Source: Clostridiales bacterium (lineage in GTDB: Bacteria > Bacillota > Clostridia > Oscillospirales > Oscillospiraceae). Taken from it: 56,690 nt of DNA. Position numbers and translations under genes: made by a program. Below, piece by piece: positions 39,195 through 48,719 of this stretch (positions within the stretch are counted from its first letter, which is position 1; each line of letters starts with the position of its first letter). The notes beneath the pieces were generated by a model. The model saw only the letters and a list, made by a program, of their open reading frames with translations. It was not told where the DNA came from and did no database searches. The stretch lies in contig SFHJ01000032.1 of NCBI GenBank assembly GCA_004555655.1, positions 1-56,690 of the forward strand, read 5' to 3'.

Positions 39195-41073
39195 TGTTGT
39201 CCTGCCTTTCGTGCTGTGTCAGCCACACAAGCAGCACCGCGAGATCTGCCGGCGACACGCCCGAGATGCGTCCGGCCTGCCCCACGGACACGGGGCGGAT
39301 CTGGCTTAATTTCTGCCGCGCCTCGACGCGCAGGCCCGTGATGGACATGTAGTCGATGCCGTCAGGCAGCAGCCGCGCCTCCTCGCGCGCGAACTCCGCC
39401 ACCTGCTTTTCCTGCCGGGCAATGTAGCCTGCGTATTTGAGTTCAATCTCCACCGACTGCCGCACGAGTTCCGGCAGCTCCGGCCGCCCGGGGTCAAAGG
39501 GCGCGAGCGCATCATAGCTCACCTGCGGCCGGCGCACAAGATCGGAAAGCCTTGCAGAACCCGCGACCGGCGCGGTGTCAAGGCCTGTGAGCAGCGCGTT
39601 CAGCTCCGCCGATTCTGCCACGCCCGTGGACTCCAGCCGGGCAATTTCGCGCGAAACCATGCGGTATTTTTCCTGCACGGCCTCATACTGCGCATCTGAA
39701 ACAAGGCCGATTGCGTGCCCGATACCCGAAAGGCGCTTGTCGGCGTTGTCCTGCCGGTGCAGCAGCCGGTATTCCGAACGCGACGTCATGATGCGGTACG
39801 GCTCCTCGGTGCCCTTGGTGACCAAATCGTCAATGAGCGTACCGATATAGCCGTCGCAGCGGCGCAGGATCATCGGCGGCTTTCCCAGAATCTTCAGCGC
39901 GGCGTTCACGCCCGCGACAAAGCCCTGCACCGCCGCCTCCTCATAGCCCGACGAGCCGTTGAACTGCCCCGCGCCGTAGAGACCGGGAACTTTCTTGCAC
40001 TCGAGCGTGGGAAGCAGCTCTGTCGGGTCGATGCAGTCGTATTCAATTGCGTACGCAGGGCGCATCATTTCGGCGTGCTCGAGACCTGCGATGGTGTGCA
40101 GCACCGCAAGCTGCACGTCCTCGGGCAGGCTCGACGAGAGGCCCTGAATATACATCTCGTCTGTTCCCAGTCCGCACGGCTCAATAAACAGCTGGTGCCG
40201 CGGCTTATCGGGGAAGCGGTCGATCTTCGTCTCAATCGACGGGCAGTAGCGCGGGCCGACGGATTCGATCATGCCGTTGAAGAGCGGACTGCGATCAAAG
40301 TTTTCACGGATGATGCGGTGCGTCTCTTCGTTGGTGTAGGTCAAATAGCAGACGGCCCTGTTTTCCGGCGGCTGGGTTGTGGAGAACGAAAAGCCCACCG
40401 GCTCGCGGTCTCCTTCCTGCAGCTCCATTTTGCTCGTATCGATCGAGCGCCGGTTCACGCGCGGCGGCGTGCCGGTCTTGAACCTGCGCAGATTCAGACC
40501 CATCGCGCGCAGGCAGTCGGTCAGGCCGATGCCCGCCTGCATCCCGTCGGGACCGGATGAATACGCGCACGCGCCGGTGATGACGCGCGCGTCCAGATAG
40601 GTACCCGAGGCGATAACGGCGGCCTTCACCCGGTACACCGCGCCCAGGCGCGTCGTGACCGAGGCGACATGTCCGTCCTCCAGCGAAATTTCCGTGACCA
40701 TCGCCTGCTTGAGGTCCAGATTCTCCTGCCGCTCAAGCACGCGCTTCATATCCTCCTGATATGCCCGGCGGTCGGCCTGCGCGCGCAGAGAGTGCACAGC
40801 CGGGCCCTTGCCGCGGTTGAGCATCCGGTACTGGATGCAGCAGCGGTCGGCGGCCTTCGCCATCTCGCCGCCCAGCGCGTCCAGCTCACGCACGAGGTGG
40901 CCCTTGCCCGTGCCGCCGATGGCCGGGTTGCAGGGCATGTTGCCCACCGCGTCGAGGTTGATGGTGAACACCACCGTGCGCAGGCCCATCCGCGCGCAGG
41001 CGAGTCCCGCCTCGATGCCCGCGTGGCCCGCGCCGATCACGGCCACGTCATAGCTGCCGGCCGGATAGTTCAT
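39184..41073 (-). CDS. mnmG: tRNA uridine-5-carboxymethylaminomethyl(34) synthesis enzyme MnmG
   Basis: 629 residues from ATG 41073 (GGAGGTGGGAAC upstream); the longer frame has no homology. FAD-binding VAVIGAGHAGIEAGLACARM (11-30), NPAIGGTGKGHLVRELDALG, CPSIETKIDRFPDK, PEDVQLAVLHTIAGLEHAEM, LYGAGQFNGSSGYEEAAVQG and the C-terminal GISPADLAVLL-type helix (here GVSPADLAVLLVWL). With MnmE it modifies the wobble uridine of several tRNAs. A terminator separates it from rsmG, so the order rsmG then mnmG is the reverse of the usual gidA-gidB arrangement. Confidence 0.97.
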   Translation of the reverse strand: MNYPAGSYDVAVIGAGHAGIEAGLACARMGLRTVVFTINLDAVGNMPCNPAIGGTGKGHLVRELDALGGEMAKAADRCCIQYRMLNRGKGPAVHSLRAQADRRAYQEDMKRVLERQENLDLKQAMVTEISLEDGHVASVTTRLGAVYRVKAAVIASGTYLDARVITGACAYSSGPDGMQAGIGLTDCLRAMGLNLRRFKTGTPPRVNRRSIDTSKMELQEGDREPVGFSFSTTQPPENRAVCYLTYTNEETHRIIRENFDRSPLFNGMIESVGPRYCPSIETKIDRFPDKPRHQLFIEPCGLGTDEMYIQGLSSSLPEDVQLAVLHTIAGLEHAEMMRPAYAIEYDCIDPTELLPTLECKKVPGLYGAGQFNGSSGYEEAAVQGFVAGVNAALKILGKPPMILRRCDGYIGTLIDDLVTKGTEEPYRIMTSRSEYRLLHRQDNADKRLSGIGHAIGLVSDAQYEAVQEKYRMVSREIARLESTGVAESAELNALLTGLDTAPVAGSARLSDLVRRPQVSYDALAPFDPGRPELPELVRQSVEIELKYAGYIARQEKQVAEFAREEARLLPDGIDYMSITGLRVEARQKLSQIRPVSVGQAGRISGVSPADLAVLLVWLTQHERQDNNVL

Positions 41074-41162
41074 GTTCCCACCTCCTGCGTTTTTTCGTCT
41101 CGTATTGTACCAAGCGCGCAGCGGTTTTGCAAGGCTTGGAAAGAATTTGCCGCCGGGCGCAA

Positions 41163-41192
41163 AAGCAAAACCCGGCGCAGAGCGCCGGGTTG
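41163..41192 (-). terminator. Terminator of the degV-rsmG transcript
   Basis: 10-bp stem AACCCGGCGC / GCGCCGGGTT, loop TCT on the minus strand followed by TTGCTTTTG. Confidence 0.7.
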
Positions 41193-41197
41193 CGGTT

Positions 41198-41890
41198 TTA
41201 CAGCGGATTCTTTTTGATTTTTGCAAACGGCCGCGGATAGGCCGGCGGGGTGGGCCTGCACTTTTCGATCACGACGGCGCAGTGCGTCGCGTCCGCGACC
41301 GGATACGATTCGATGCGCAGGAGCTTTCCGCCCAGCGCCTGCACCGCATGCGCGGCCTCTTCGGCCTCCTGCGCAGCCAGCGCGCCCTTCATGGCGATGA
41401 ATTGTCCGCCCACGCGCACATACGGCAGGCACAGCTCGCACAGAACGTTCAGCCGCGCCACGGCGCGCGAGACGGCGATGTCATACTGTCCGCGGCAGCC
41501 GGACACATATTCCTCTGCCCGCGCGGTGACGCACGCAGCCTCAACGCCCAGCTGCGGCAGAACGGTCCCGAGCCAGTGCATCCGCTTGGCGAGCGAGTCC
41601 AAAAGCGTGAGTCTGATCGCCGGCTCGGCGATTTTCAGCGGCACGCCCGGAAAGCCCGCGCCGCAGCCCACATCCACAACGCGCTTGCCGCGGAAATCGG
41701 CGAAGTCCAAAAGCGCAATACAGTCGAGAAAGTGCAGCTGCGCCACGGCGGCAGGCTCGGTGATGGCGGTCAGGTTCATGACCTTGTTCTGCTCCAGAAG
41801 CGCATCGCCAAACGCGCAGAGCGTATCCGTCTGCGCAGGCGTGAGCGCGCGGTGCATGGCGGCGAGCCCCGATTGTAACGTCTGTCTCAT
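41198..41890 (-). CDS. rsmG: 16S rRNA (guanine527-N7)-methyltransferase RsmG
   Basis: 230 residues. Family signature VDVGCGAGFPGVPLKI (about 71-86), NLTAITEPAAVAQLHFLDCI, SLAKRMHWLGTV and SRAVARLNVLCELC with the catalytic-region Arg. It methylates G527 of 16S rRNA, the site linked to low-level streptomycin resistance when lost. Starts 3 bases after the degV stop. Confidence 0.95.
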   Translation of the reverse strand: MRQTLQSGLAAMHRALTPAQTDTLCAFGDALLEQNKVMNLTAITEPAAVAQLHFLDCIALLDFADFRGKRVVDVGCGAGFPGVPLKIAEPAIRLTLLDSLAKRMHWLGTVLPQLGVEAACVTARAEEYVSGCRGQYDIAVSRAVARLNVLCELCLPYVRVGGQFIAMKGALAAQEAEEAAHAVQALGGKLLRIESYPVADATHCAVVIEKCRPTPPAYPRPFAKIKKNPL

Positions 41891-41893
41891 GGC

Positions 41894-42742
41894 TCAGCCC
41901 TTGCGGATGTACAGAATACCGAGCGTACCGGGGCCGCAGTGGCACGAGACGGTACAGCCCGCGCGCGTCACGCAGACCTCCTTGAACGGCTGCAGCGAGC
42001 GCACCAGCTTTTCGGCCTCGTCGATGATGTTCTGGTCAATGCCGCCCGAATGCGTGATAAAGATGCGGTCGAGTACCAGATCGCCGCACCCGGCAAGGCG
42101 GTCGGTGATGTACTCCATCACGCATTTCCGGAAGCTGCCGCGGTATTTTTTCGCCACGGCCATCCTGCCGTTTTGCACCTCGATGCACGGCCGCAGCTTT
42201 AAAAGATTCGCGCCCAGCAGCGTCACCGCCGAGCAGCGGCCGCCTTTTTTCATGTAGTCCAGCCGGTCGAGGATGAAGCTGGCGTCGACGCGCGCGGTCA
42301 GCTCGTTCAGCTGCTCCACGATCTTCTCCGGCGCCATGCCGCTTTCCGCCATCCGCACGGCCTCGAGCACCACATGGCCGTGGCCGGTGGAGAGGTTGCG
42401 CGAATCGACGACGTAGACGTTTTCAAACTCCTGCGCGGCCAGACACGCGTTCTGGTAGCACGAGGAAAAATCGGCCGAAATGCAGATGTGCAGCACGAAA
42501 TCGCACCGCGCAGACGCCTCGGCAAACACCGCGTGGTAGTCCTCAGGATTGAGCGCCGCCGTGGAGGCGAGGCTGCCGCCCGCCGCGACATGCCTGTAAA
42601 TATCGTCTGGCGTGACGTTCACGCCGTCGCGGTAGCTTTCACCGCCCATCTGCACATAGAGCGGGATGATCCTGATGTGATACTGCTCAAGCTGCTGCGG
42701 GCTGAGGTCGCACGTGGAATCGGCCGTGATTTGATATCGCAT
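41894..42742 (-). CDS. DegV-family fatty-acid-binding protein
   Basis: 282 residues from ATG 42742 (AAAGGTGGTGCTACT upstream). Begins YQITADSTCDLSPQQLEQYH; conserved SCYQNACLAAQEFENVYVVDSRNLSTGHG, FILDRLDYMKKGGRCS and the C-terminal HCGPGTLGI are typical of DegV. In Firmicutes such proteins present bound fatty acids to a fatty-acid kinase (FakB-like role); the specific lipid is not predictable. Cotranscribed with rsmG. Confidence 0.92.
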   Translation of the reverse strand: MRYQITADSTCDLSPQQLEQYHIRIIPLYVQMGGESYRDGVNVTPDDIYRHVAAGGSLASTAALNPEDYHAVFAEASARCDFVLHICISADFSSCYQNACLAAQEFENVYVVDSRNLSTGHGHVVLEAVRMAESGMAPEKIVEQLNELTARVDASFILDRLDYMKKGGRCSAVTLLGANLLKLRPCIEVQNGRMAVAKKYRGSFRKCVMEYITDRLAGCGDLVLDRIFITHSGGIDQNIIDEAEKLVRSLQPFKEVCVTRAGCTVSCHCGPGTLGILYIRKG

Positions 42743-43024
42743 AGTAGCACCACCTTTTTTCCTGGAAACATGATACCACATCCGGCAAGGCTTTGACAAC
42801 AAAAAGAACGGAGATTGTTTTCATTTTTTCCAGGGCATCACCGCACAATCCGGCAAGAGAATCCGGCGGGATAGTTTGGCACAAGACAACATCTGAAAAA
42901 CGCAGGAATACTGGATGTATGTCAAGTTTTTCAAACGGCAGTATTGGGACAAAAGATCCGTCGAAGACCGCAGACGCAATTGCGCGGTGCTGCCCCAGTT
43001 TTCCGCGTCCGCCGGCGCAGGCGC
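42743..43024. other. Gap between degV and the anti-sigma gene
   Basis: 282 bases. AT-richer around 42780-42960 than its neighbours. A plus-strand frame from ATG 42915 (MYVKFFKRQYWDKRSVEDRR...) runs 47 codons into the anti-sigma gene's 3' end; its first 27 residues look protein-like and the rest is antisense shadow, so it may be the stump of a lost gene. No promoter, terminator or repeat that I can support. Confidence 0.35.
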
Positions 43025-43840
43025 TCAGCGGCCGAAATACAGCTTCAGCAGCGCCTGATACAGCGCGTCTGCATCAAAGGAGCAGTAGTCCTGCGCCGGC
43101 TCGCCGCCGTTTTCATATTCATCGGCGCCTGCCACGCGGAACTGCGGCAGCTCGACAACCGCGTAATACTCCTGCGCGTCCTTTTCATACAGGTAGAGCG
43201 TCAGAATTTCTGCACGCACAGCTGTGTCCTCATGCACAAGCGGCAGTTCGCGCAGCGCCTGCAGGATCGCGTCCACTCCGGCATCGTCGGTAATGGTGAC
43301 GCTCCCGCCGCTGCCGTATCGCAGCTCGATCTTCGCGCAATCGCGCGCAAGCAGCGGCAGCGACACATCCTCCGCCGGCATATCCTGCCCGGTGACAGAC
43401 GCGGGCGCTTCCACGGCCGGCGGCTCCTCTTCAGCCGGCGTTTGCGTCATGGACAGACCGGTCTGCGGCCCGGATGCGCTCTGCCCGGCGAACTCGGGCT
43501 CCTGCGCCGATTCCTCCGGGGCGGGCGATTCCACAGGGGCCGGCATTTCCGCGCCCGCTCCGTTTTCCTGCGCGGCCTCCGCCGCTTCCTCGTCCATGGC
43601 CCGCTCGAATTGATACGAATCCGATTCCTGCACGGCCGTATCGGCCGTTGCTGCTGTTTTCGCGCCGGGATTCAGGTGCGGCAGCGTCAGCGCGGCAAGC
43701 CCCACGACCAGCACGCAGCACGCGGCCAGCGCGCCCCACCGCAGCCAGACAGACGGGCGGGCGCGCACAGGCGCATCCGCGCGCGCGACAAGATCGTCGC
43801 CCACGTCTCCGATGGCCCGGAAAATCCGGTCGGCCTTCAT
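43025..43840 (-). CDS. Anti-sigma-factor-like membrane protein
   Basis: 271 residues. A short cytosolic N-terminus (1-30, MKADRIFRAIGDVGDDLVAR) precedes one membrane helix (about 33-53), then an Ala/Glu/Pro-rich low-complexity stretch (about 60-160) and a folded extracellular C-terminal region (about 160-271). Its ATG overlaps the sigma gene's TGA, the standard arrangement for an ECF sigma and its membrane anti-sigma. No zinc motif (HxxxCxxC) is present, so it is not a ZAS-type anti-sigma. Role is inferred from context. Confidence 0.75.
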   Translation of the reverse strand: MKADRIFRAIGDVGDDLVARADAPVRARPSVWLRWGALAACCVLVVGLAALTLPHLNPGAKTAATADTAVQESDSYQFERAMDEEAAEAAQENGAGAEMPAPVESPAPEESAQEPEFAGQSASGPQTGLSMTQTPAEEEPPAVEAPASVTGQDMPAEDVSLPLLARDCAKIELRYGSGGSVTITDDAGVDAILQALRELPLVHEDTAVRAEILTLYLYEKDAQEYYAVVELPQFRVAGADEYENGGEPAQDYCSFDADALYQALLKLYFGR

Positions 43841-44397
43841 ACGCAGATCCCCTCCTTCTGCAAAAAAATACGCAGCCGCTCGCGCGTGCGGAACAGGACG
43901 GATTTGACCGTGTTCTCTTTCATGCCGTAGCGCGCGGCGATCTCGCTCACGCCGTCAACATACCAGTACCGGCGCAGGAAAATATTGCACTCGCGCGCCG
44001 GCAGCGTCCGCAAGAACCTGTCGATGGCCGCAGCCAGCTCCTTTTCCTCCACCGCGCGCTGCGCGTCGCCGGCGGCCGGCACGCACTGGCTCAGTTCGTC
44101 CAGCGCCAGCGGCACGCTGCCGCCGCCGCGCTTGCCGGCGTGCGCGGCCTTGTAGCGGTCATAGGACAGGTTGCGCGTGATCCGTCCGAGAAAGGCGGAT
44201 AAAACCGAGGGCCGCTGCGGCGGCATCGCGTTCCACGCGTGCAGCCACGTGTCCCAGACACACTCCTCGGTATCCTCGGGCGAGTGCAGAATGTTATTGG
44301 CGATGCTGCGGCAATAGCCGCCGTATTTGATATCCGTCTGCTTGAGCGCCTGCTCGTCGCGCGCCCAGTAGAGGTCGATGATCCCGGCGTCGTCCAA
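43837..44397 (-). CDS. ECF-type sigma-70 family RNA polymerase sigma factor
   Basis: 186 residues from TTG 44397, which is eight bases from GGAG and gives the usual start MDDAGIIDLYWARDEQAL; a GTG three codons upstream overlaps the ribosome site. Region 2 (about 15-85) with YCRSIANNILHSPEDTEECV and ITRNLSYDRYKA, region 4 (about 125-180) with LPARECNIFLRRYWY, VSEIAARYGMKENTVKSVL. Directs transcription of an unknown regulon; autoregulation with the anti-sigma gene is likely. Confidence 0.93.
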   Translation of the reverse strand: MDDAGIIDLYWARDEQALKQTDIKYGGYCRSIANNILHSPEDTEECVWDTWLHAWNAMPPQRPSVLSAFLGRITRNLSYDRYKAAHAGKRGGGSVPLALDELSQCVPAAGDAQRAVEEKELAAAIDRFLRTLPARECNIFLRRYWYVDGVSEIAARYGMKENTVKSVLFRTRERLRIFLQKEGICV

Positions 44398-44553
44398 GGC
44401 GATCACTCCTTCTGTGTATGATGACGAGAAATTTTCCGCCCGGTTGCGCGCGGCGGAATTTTTTTCTTCTTTGCCCAGTATACCACAAGGCCATGGTAAA
44501 ATGGGAGTGAAAATGTTATACTATGTCTATCCTGCTCCAAAGGGGAGATTCAA

Positions 44554-45327
44554 ATGCAGCTTTCGATTCTGGCCGTCGGTGACGTGGTCGGCAATTCCGG
44601 CCTGCAGTGCCTGTCGCGCAATCTGCGCGGGCTGAAAAAACTCTACGATGTCGATTTCTGTGTCGTCAACGGTGAAAACGCCAGCGGCGTGGGCCTCACC
44701 CCGGCGCAGGCCGAGCAGATCTTCGACGCGGGCGCGGACGTCATCACCCTCGGCAACCACACGTGGAACCGGCGCGAGATCTGCCCGTATCTTGACGAGT
44801 GCGGCTATATCCTGCGCCCGGCGAACTTTCAGCCGAGCCTGCCGGGGCGCGGCTACGGCGTGTTTGAGACGCGCAAGGGTCCCGTGGGCGTGGTGAACCT
44901 GATCGGCCGGTGCTCGATGGACTTCGGCCCGGACAACCCGTTCCGGGTGGTGGATAAAATTCTCCCTGCGCTTGGCGATATCCCCGTCGCGGTGGATTTT
45001 CACGCCGAGGCCACGTCTGAAAAGCTCGCGATGGGGTACTACCTCGACGCAAAGATCTCCTGCCTGTGGGGCACGCATACGCACGTGAGCACGGCGGATG
45101 CGCAGATTCTGCCCGGGGGCACGGGGTATCAGACCGACCTCGGCATGACGGGTCCGGTGCACTCGGTCATCGGCGTGCGGCCGGAGCAGTCGGTGGCCAT
45201 GTTCCGGGGCGAGCTGACCTCGCGGTTTGAGGTCGCGCAGGGCAGATGCCGTCTGTGCGGCGCGCTGTTCGTCATCGACACGGCCACGCGCCGGTGCACA
45301 GGCGTTGAAAGGGTGATGGTGGAATGA
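44554..45327 (+). CDS. YmdB-family metallophosphoesterase
   Basis: 257 residues, ATG behind AAAGGGGAG. TIGR00282-type: GDVVGNSGLQCL (9-20), VNGENASGVGLT, ITLGNHTWNRREI, DFHAEATSEKLAMGYYLDAK, WGTHTHVSTADAQILPGGT and YQTDLGMTGPVHSVIG, holding all metal ligands. The Bacillus homologue hydrolyses 2',3'-cyclic nucleotides and affects biofilm development. ATGA overlap with the SbcD-like gene shows coupling to a DNA-repair-like pair. Confidence 0.95.
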   Translation: MQLSILAVGDVVGNSGLQCLSRNLRGLKKLYDVDFCVVNGENASGVGLTPAQAEQIFDAGADVITLGNHTWNRREICPYLDECGYILRPANFQPSLPGRGYGVFETRKGPVGVVNLIGRCSMDFGPDNPFRVVDKILPALGDIPVAVDFHAEATSEKLAMGYYLDAKISCLWGTHTHVSTADAQILPGGTGYQTDLGMTGPVHSVIGVRPEQSVAMFRGELTSRFEVAQGRCRLCGALFVIDTATRRCTGVERVMVE

Positions 45328-46409
45328 TTCGATTTCTGCACGCGGCTGACCTGCATCTCGATTCGCCCTTCGCCTCGCTCAGCCCTGCACAGGCGGCCGT
45401 CCGGCGGCAGGAGCAGCGCGAACTGCTCGATGCGCTCACCGACGCGGCAAACGCATACGGGTGCAGTCTCGTGCTGCTCGCGGGCGACCTGTTCGACGCG
45501 GACGACGCGTATCCCGAGACGGTCGAGGCGCTTGCGCGCGCGCTGGCGGCGATGCAGGCTGAGGTCTTTATCGCGCCGGGCAACCACGACTATCTTGCCC
45601 GGGGCAGCGCGTATCTTACGCGCGCCTGGCCGGAAAACGTACATATTTTCAAAACGTCTGAAATTTCCTGCGTCCGCCTTCCGCAGCTCGGCTGCACGGT
45701 CTGGGGCGCGGGCTTCACGCAGGCGCACTGCGCGCCGCTGCTGAGCGGCTTCTGCGCGCCGGAGGACGGCATGCTCGGCCTCATGGTGCTGCACGGCGAC
45801 GCGACCGGCGCGGGCGAGGACTACAACCCCGTCACGAGGCAGCAGATCGAACGCTCGAACCTCGACTATCTCGCTTTGGGGCACATGCATCAGGCGAGCG
45901 GTCTTCTGCACGCGGGAAAGACGGCCTACGCCTGGCCGGGCTGCGCGATGGGCCGCGGCTTTGACGAGCTGGGCGAAAAGGGCGCGTACCTCGGCACGCT
46001 TGACGGGGCGGGCTGCAGGCTGGAATTTCTGCCGCTTTCCAGGCGCAAATACGAGGTTCTGCGCGTGGCGGCGGGGGATGATGCGCTGGCCGGCGTCGAA
46101 AAAGCCCTGCCGGAGCACACACAGGACGACATCTACCGCATTGTTTTGACGGGCGAAGCAGCGCCCGTGGACGTGCGCGCGCTGTATGCCGCGCTCAAAT
46201 CGCGCTTTTTCGGCCTCACGCTGCGCGACGAGACCACGCCCCGGCGCGAGCTCTGGGCCGGCTGCGAGGACGACACGCTGCGCGGGCTGTTCCTGCGCGC
46301 GCTGAAAAAAAAATTTGACGCCTCCACGTCGGAGGACGAACGGCAGACCATCGCGCTGGCCGCGCGCTACGGCACATACGCGCTGGAAGAAAGGACGGTG
46401 GAGCCGTGA
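45324..46409 (+). CDS. SbcD/Mre11-like nuclease (YhaO-type)
   Basis: 361 residues. Calcineurin-like phosphoesterase core: FLHAADLHLDSPF (3-15), LLAGDLFDADD, IAPGNHDYLA, VLHGDATG and LALGHMHQASG, all five metal motifs intact, then a C-terminal cap. It matches the Firmicute YhaO family that works with the SbcC-like YhaN encoded next (4-base GTGA overlap). Expected to process DNA ends; role shown only by homology. Confidence 0.9.
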   Translation: MIRFLHAADLHLDSPFASLSPAQAAVRRQEQRELLDALTDAANAYGCSLVLLAGDLFDADDAYPETVEALARALAAMQAEVFIAPGNHDYLARGSAYLTRAWPENVHIFKTSEISCVRLPQLGCTVWGAGFTQAHCAPLLSGFCAPEDGMLGLMVLHGDATGAGEDYNPVTRQQIERSNLDYLALGHMHQASGLLHAGKTAYAWPGCAMGRGFDELGEKGAYLGTLDGAGCRLEFLPLSRRKYEVLRVAAGDDALAGVEKALPEHTQDDIYRIVLTGEAAPVDVRALYAALKSRFFGLTLRDETTPRRELWAGCEDDTLRGLFLRALKKKFDASTSEDERQTIALAARYGTYALEERTVEP

Positions 46410-48577
46410 ACATTTTAAAGATGACGGCCAGCTTCGGCCGTCTGGAGAACGAAACGCTCACGCTTACGCCCGGGCTGAACGTGCTCGCGCAGCCGAACGA
46501 GGCCGGAAAATCCACCTGGGCAGCGTTTCTTCTCGCGATGCTCTACGGCGTGGACACCGCCGAGCGCGCAAGGCAGGGCGTTCTGCCCGCGAAGACGAAA
46601 TACAGGCCGTGGAGCGGCAGGCCCATGCAGGGCATACTGGAGCTTGAAACCGACGAGCACCGGCACATCCGCATCGAGCGCGCCTCGCGCGGCCGCACGC
46701 CCATGGGCGAGTTTGCCGCCTTTGACATGGACACAGGGCTTGCGGTGGAGGGTCTGACGGCGGAAAACTGCGGCGAGCGGCTGCTCGGCGTCGAGCGCAG
46801 CGTCTTTGCACGCAGCGCCTTCATCCACCAGTCGGGGCTCGCCGTCACGGCTGACGACGCGCTCGAGCGCAGGCTTTCCTCGCTCGTCACCACCGGCGAC
46901 GAGCGTGCCAGCGCGTCCGCCGCGGCAAAGCTGCTGCGCGAGCAGAAAAACAAAATTCAGCACAACAAAACGGGACTTCTGCCGCAGGCGCTGCGCGAAA
47001 AGGAGCAGGTCGAGGCCACGCTCGAGCAGATCCATGCGCTTCACCGCGAGGATCTCTCGCTCGCGGAAAAGCAGCGCGAGCTGACGGCGCGGCGGGAGCA
47101 GCTGCGGCTGGCCGGACAGGCGCTTGCCGCGCGCGAACAGGCCGAAAAACGCGCACAGCTGGCTGCGGCGCGCGAGCAGGCGGCTGCGGCCGGGCGCGCA
47201 TATGCGCAGGCGCAGGAAAAAACGCAGAAATACCCCGCACCGGACAAGCTCGCCGCGCTGCGGCAGACGCTTCTGACGCTTTCCGAGCAGGCGGACGCGC
47301 CGCTGCCGGACGCGCCGGCAAAGCCCGGCTGCCCGCCGGTCTTTCAGGATGTGGCGGCCGGCGCGCTCATGGACAAGGCGCAGCGCGACGGGCGCGAATT
47401 CGACCGGCTCACGGCGAAAAAAAGGCCGCATCCGGTATTCCCGCTTATTTTTCTGATTCTCTTCCTCCTCTCAGGCATCGCAGCGCTTGTTCTCGGGCGG
47501 TACGCAGCGGCCGCGGTCTGCGCGGTGAGTGCCGTCATCCTTGCCGCCATTTTTGTGTATTCTCTCGGAAAAGCGCGCGCGTATGAGCAAAACATGGACA
47601 AGGCGCAGGCAATCCTTGGGCAGTATGAGAACCGCCCGCGCGACGAATTTGCCGTCTTTGCCGCGCAGTACCGTGAGCAGCTCCTGGACTATGACCGGCA
47701 GCAGGCCGCCTATGACGCGGCTGTGGCCAGGCAGCAGGCGGAGAAGGCCCGCCGCGCCGGGGAGCTTTCCCGCGTGCTTGGCGCGGTGTCGGTCTTTGCG
47801 CCTGAGGCGCAGGACAAGGCCGCGGCGCTGCGCGCGCTGGAGCAGGCGCAGGCCGGCTATGCCGCTGTGGATGCAGCCGGACGCGCGCTGGACGTGGCGC
47901 AAAGCCGCGCGGCCGCGCTGGAAAACGCCTTCGGCGCGCTCGAGCCCGTCCCCATGCCGCCCGGCGACTGGGAAAACCTCGACGCGCAGCGGCTCTCGCG
48001 CGAGCAGGCGCAGCTGGAGCGCGAGCTGCAGGCGGTCCGTTCCCGTCTGGACGAGAGCCGGGGCCGTGTGGCCGCGCTGGGCGACGCCGCTTCACTCGGC
48101 GCGCGTCTGGAGGCGCTTGAGACGGATATCTCCGGCCTGCGCCTGCGCTACGACGCCATTGCGCTTGCCGAGCAGACGCTTGCAGCTGCAGACGCGCAGC
48201 TGCAGACGCGCTTCGCCCCGCAGATCGCCGCGCGGGCGGGCGAGTACTTTTCCGCGCTCACGGGCGCGCGGTATGACCGGGTGCTCCTTGACCGCGAGCT
48301 GCACCTGTGCGCGGGCGAAACGGGTGAGGCCGGCGTGCGGCAGCTCCTGAGCCTCAGCAGCGGCACGGCCGACCAGCTGTATCTGGCCGCGCGTCTGGCC
48401 ATCTGTGATCTGGCGCTGCCGGCGCACGCGCCGCTCGTGCTTGACGACGCGCTTTTGAGCTTTGACGACCGGCGGATGCAGGCGGCTCTGCGGCTTTTGC
48501 AGAAGCAGAGCCGGTCGCGGCAGATTCTGCTCTTCTCCTGCCACACCCGCGAGCAGGCATGGCTACAGAAATCATAA
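46406..48577 (+). CDS. YhaN-like SbcC/Rad50-type ATPase with membrane hairpin
   Basis: 723 residues from GTG 46406. Walker A in AQPNEAGKSTWAAFLLAM (about 29-46), Q-loop region HQSGLAVTADD, two long Ala/Gln/Glu-rich coiled-coil arms (about 180-300 and 400-590), ABC signature SLSSGTADQLYLAARLA and Walker B PLVLDDALLSFDD near the C-terminus. Between the coil arms, where Rad50 has a zinc hook, there are two hydrophobic helices (about 350-368 and 371-390) and no CxxC, so the coil tip is probably anchored in the membrane. Shorter than Bacillus YhaN (about 960). Confidence 0.88.
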   Translation: MNILKMTASFGRLENETLTLTPGLNVLAQPNEAGKSTWAAFLLAMLYGVDTAERARQGVLPAKTKYRPWSGRPMQGILELETDEHRHIRIERASRGRTPMGEFAAFDMDTGLAVEGLTAENCGERLLGVERSVFARSAFIHQSGLAVTADDALERRLSSLVTTGDERASASAAAKLLREQKNKIQHNKTGLLPQALREKEQVEATLEQIHALHREDLSLAEKQRELTARREQLRLAGQALAAREQAEKRAQLAAAREQAAAAGRAYAQAQEKTQKYPAPDKLAALRQTLLTLSEQADAPLPDAPAKPGCPPVFQDVAAGALMDKAQRDGREFDRLTAKKRPHPVFPLIFLILFLLSGIAALVLGRYAAAAVCAVSAVILAAIFVYSLGKARAYEQNMDKAQAILGQYENRPRDEFAVFAAQYREQLLDYDRQQAAYDAAVARQQAEKARRAGELSRVLGAVSVFAPEAQDKAAALRALEQAQAGYAAVDAAGRALDVAQSRAAALENAFGALEPVPMPPGDWENLDAQRLSREQAQLERELQAVRSRLDESRGRVAALGDAASLGARLEALETDISGLRLRYDAIALAEQTLAAADAQLQTRFAPQIAARAGEYFSALTGARYDRVLLDRELHLCAGETGEAGVRQLLSLSSGTADQLYLAARLAICDLALPAHAPLVLDDALLSFDDRRMQAALRLLQKQSRSRQILLFSCHTREQAWLQKS

Positions 48578-48592
48578 CGGCTTTGACACACT

Positions 48593-48634
48593 GTCCGGGT
48601 TCCGGCCGAAAACGGCCGGAACCCGGACTTTTTC
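48593..48634 (+). terminator. Terminator of the ymdB-sbcD-yhaN operon
   Basis: 16-bp perfect stem GTCCGGGTTCCGGCCG / CGGCCGGAACCCGGAC, loop AAAA, five T. Confidence 0.92.
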
Positions 48635-48719
48635 TTCTTCTGCTGCGGCCTGTCCGGCGCACCGGTTTCCGCCGCCGGCCGCCGTATTTTGTGGGCGGAC
48701 GACAGAATAACCGCAAAAT

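Noticed and set aside
42915..43058. 47-codon gene MYVKFFKRQYWDKR...
   Set aside because: Overlaps the anti-sigma gene, second half is antisense shadow and there is no good ribosome site; kept only as a note on the gap.
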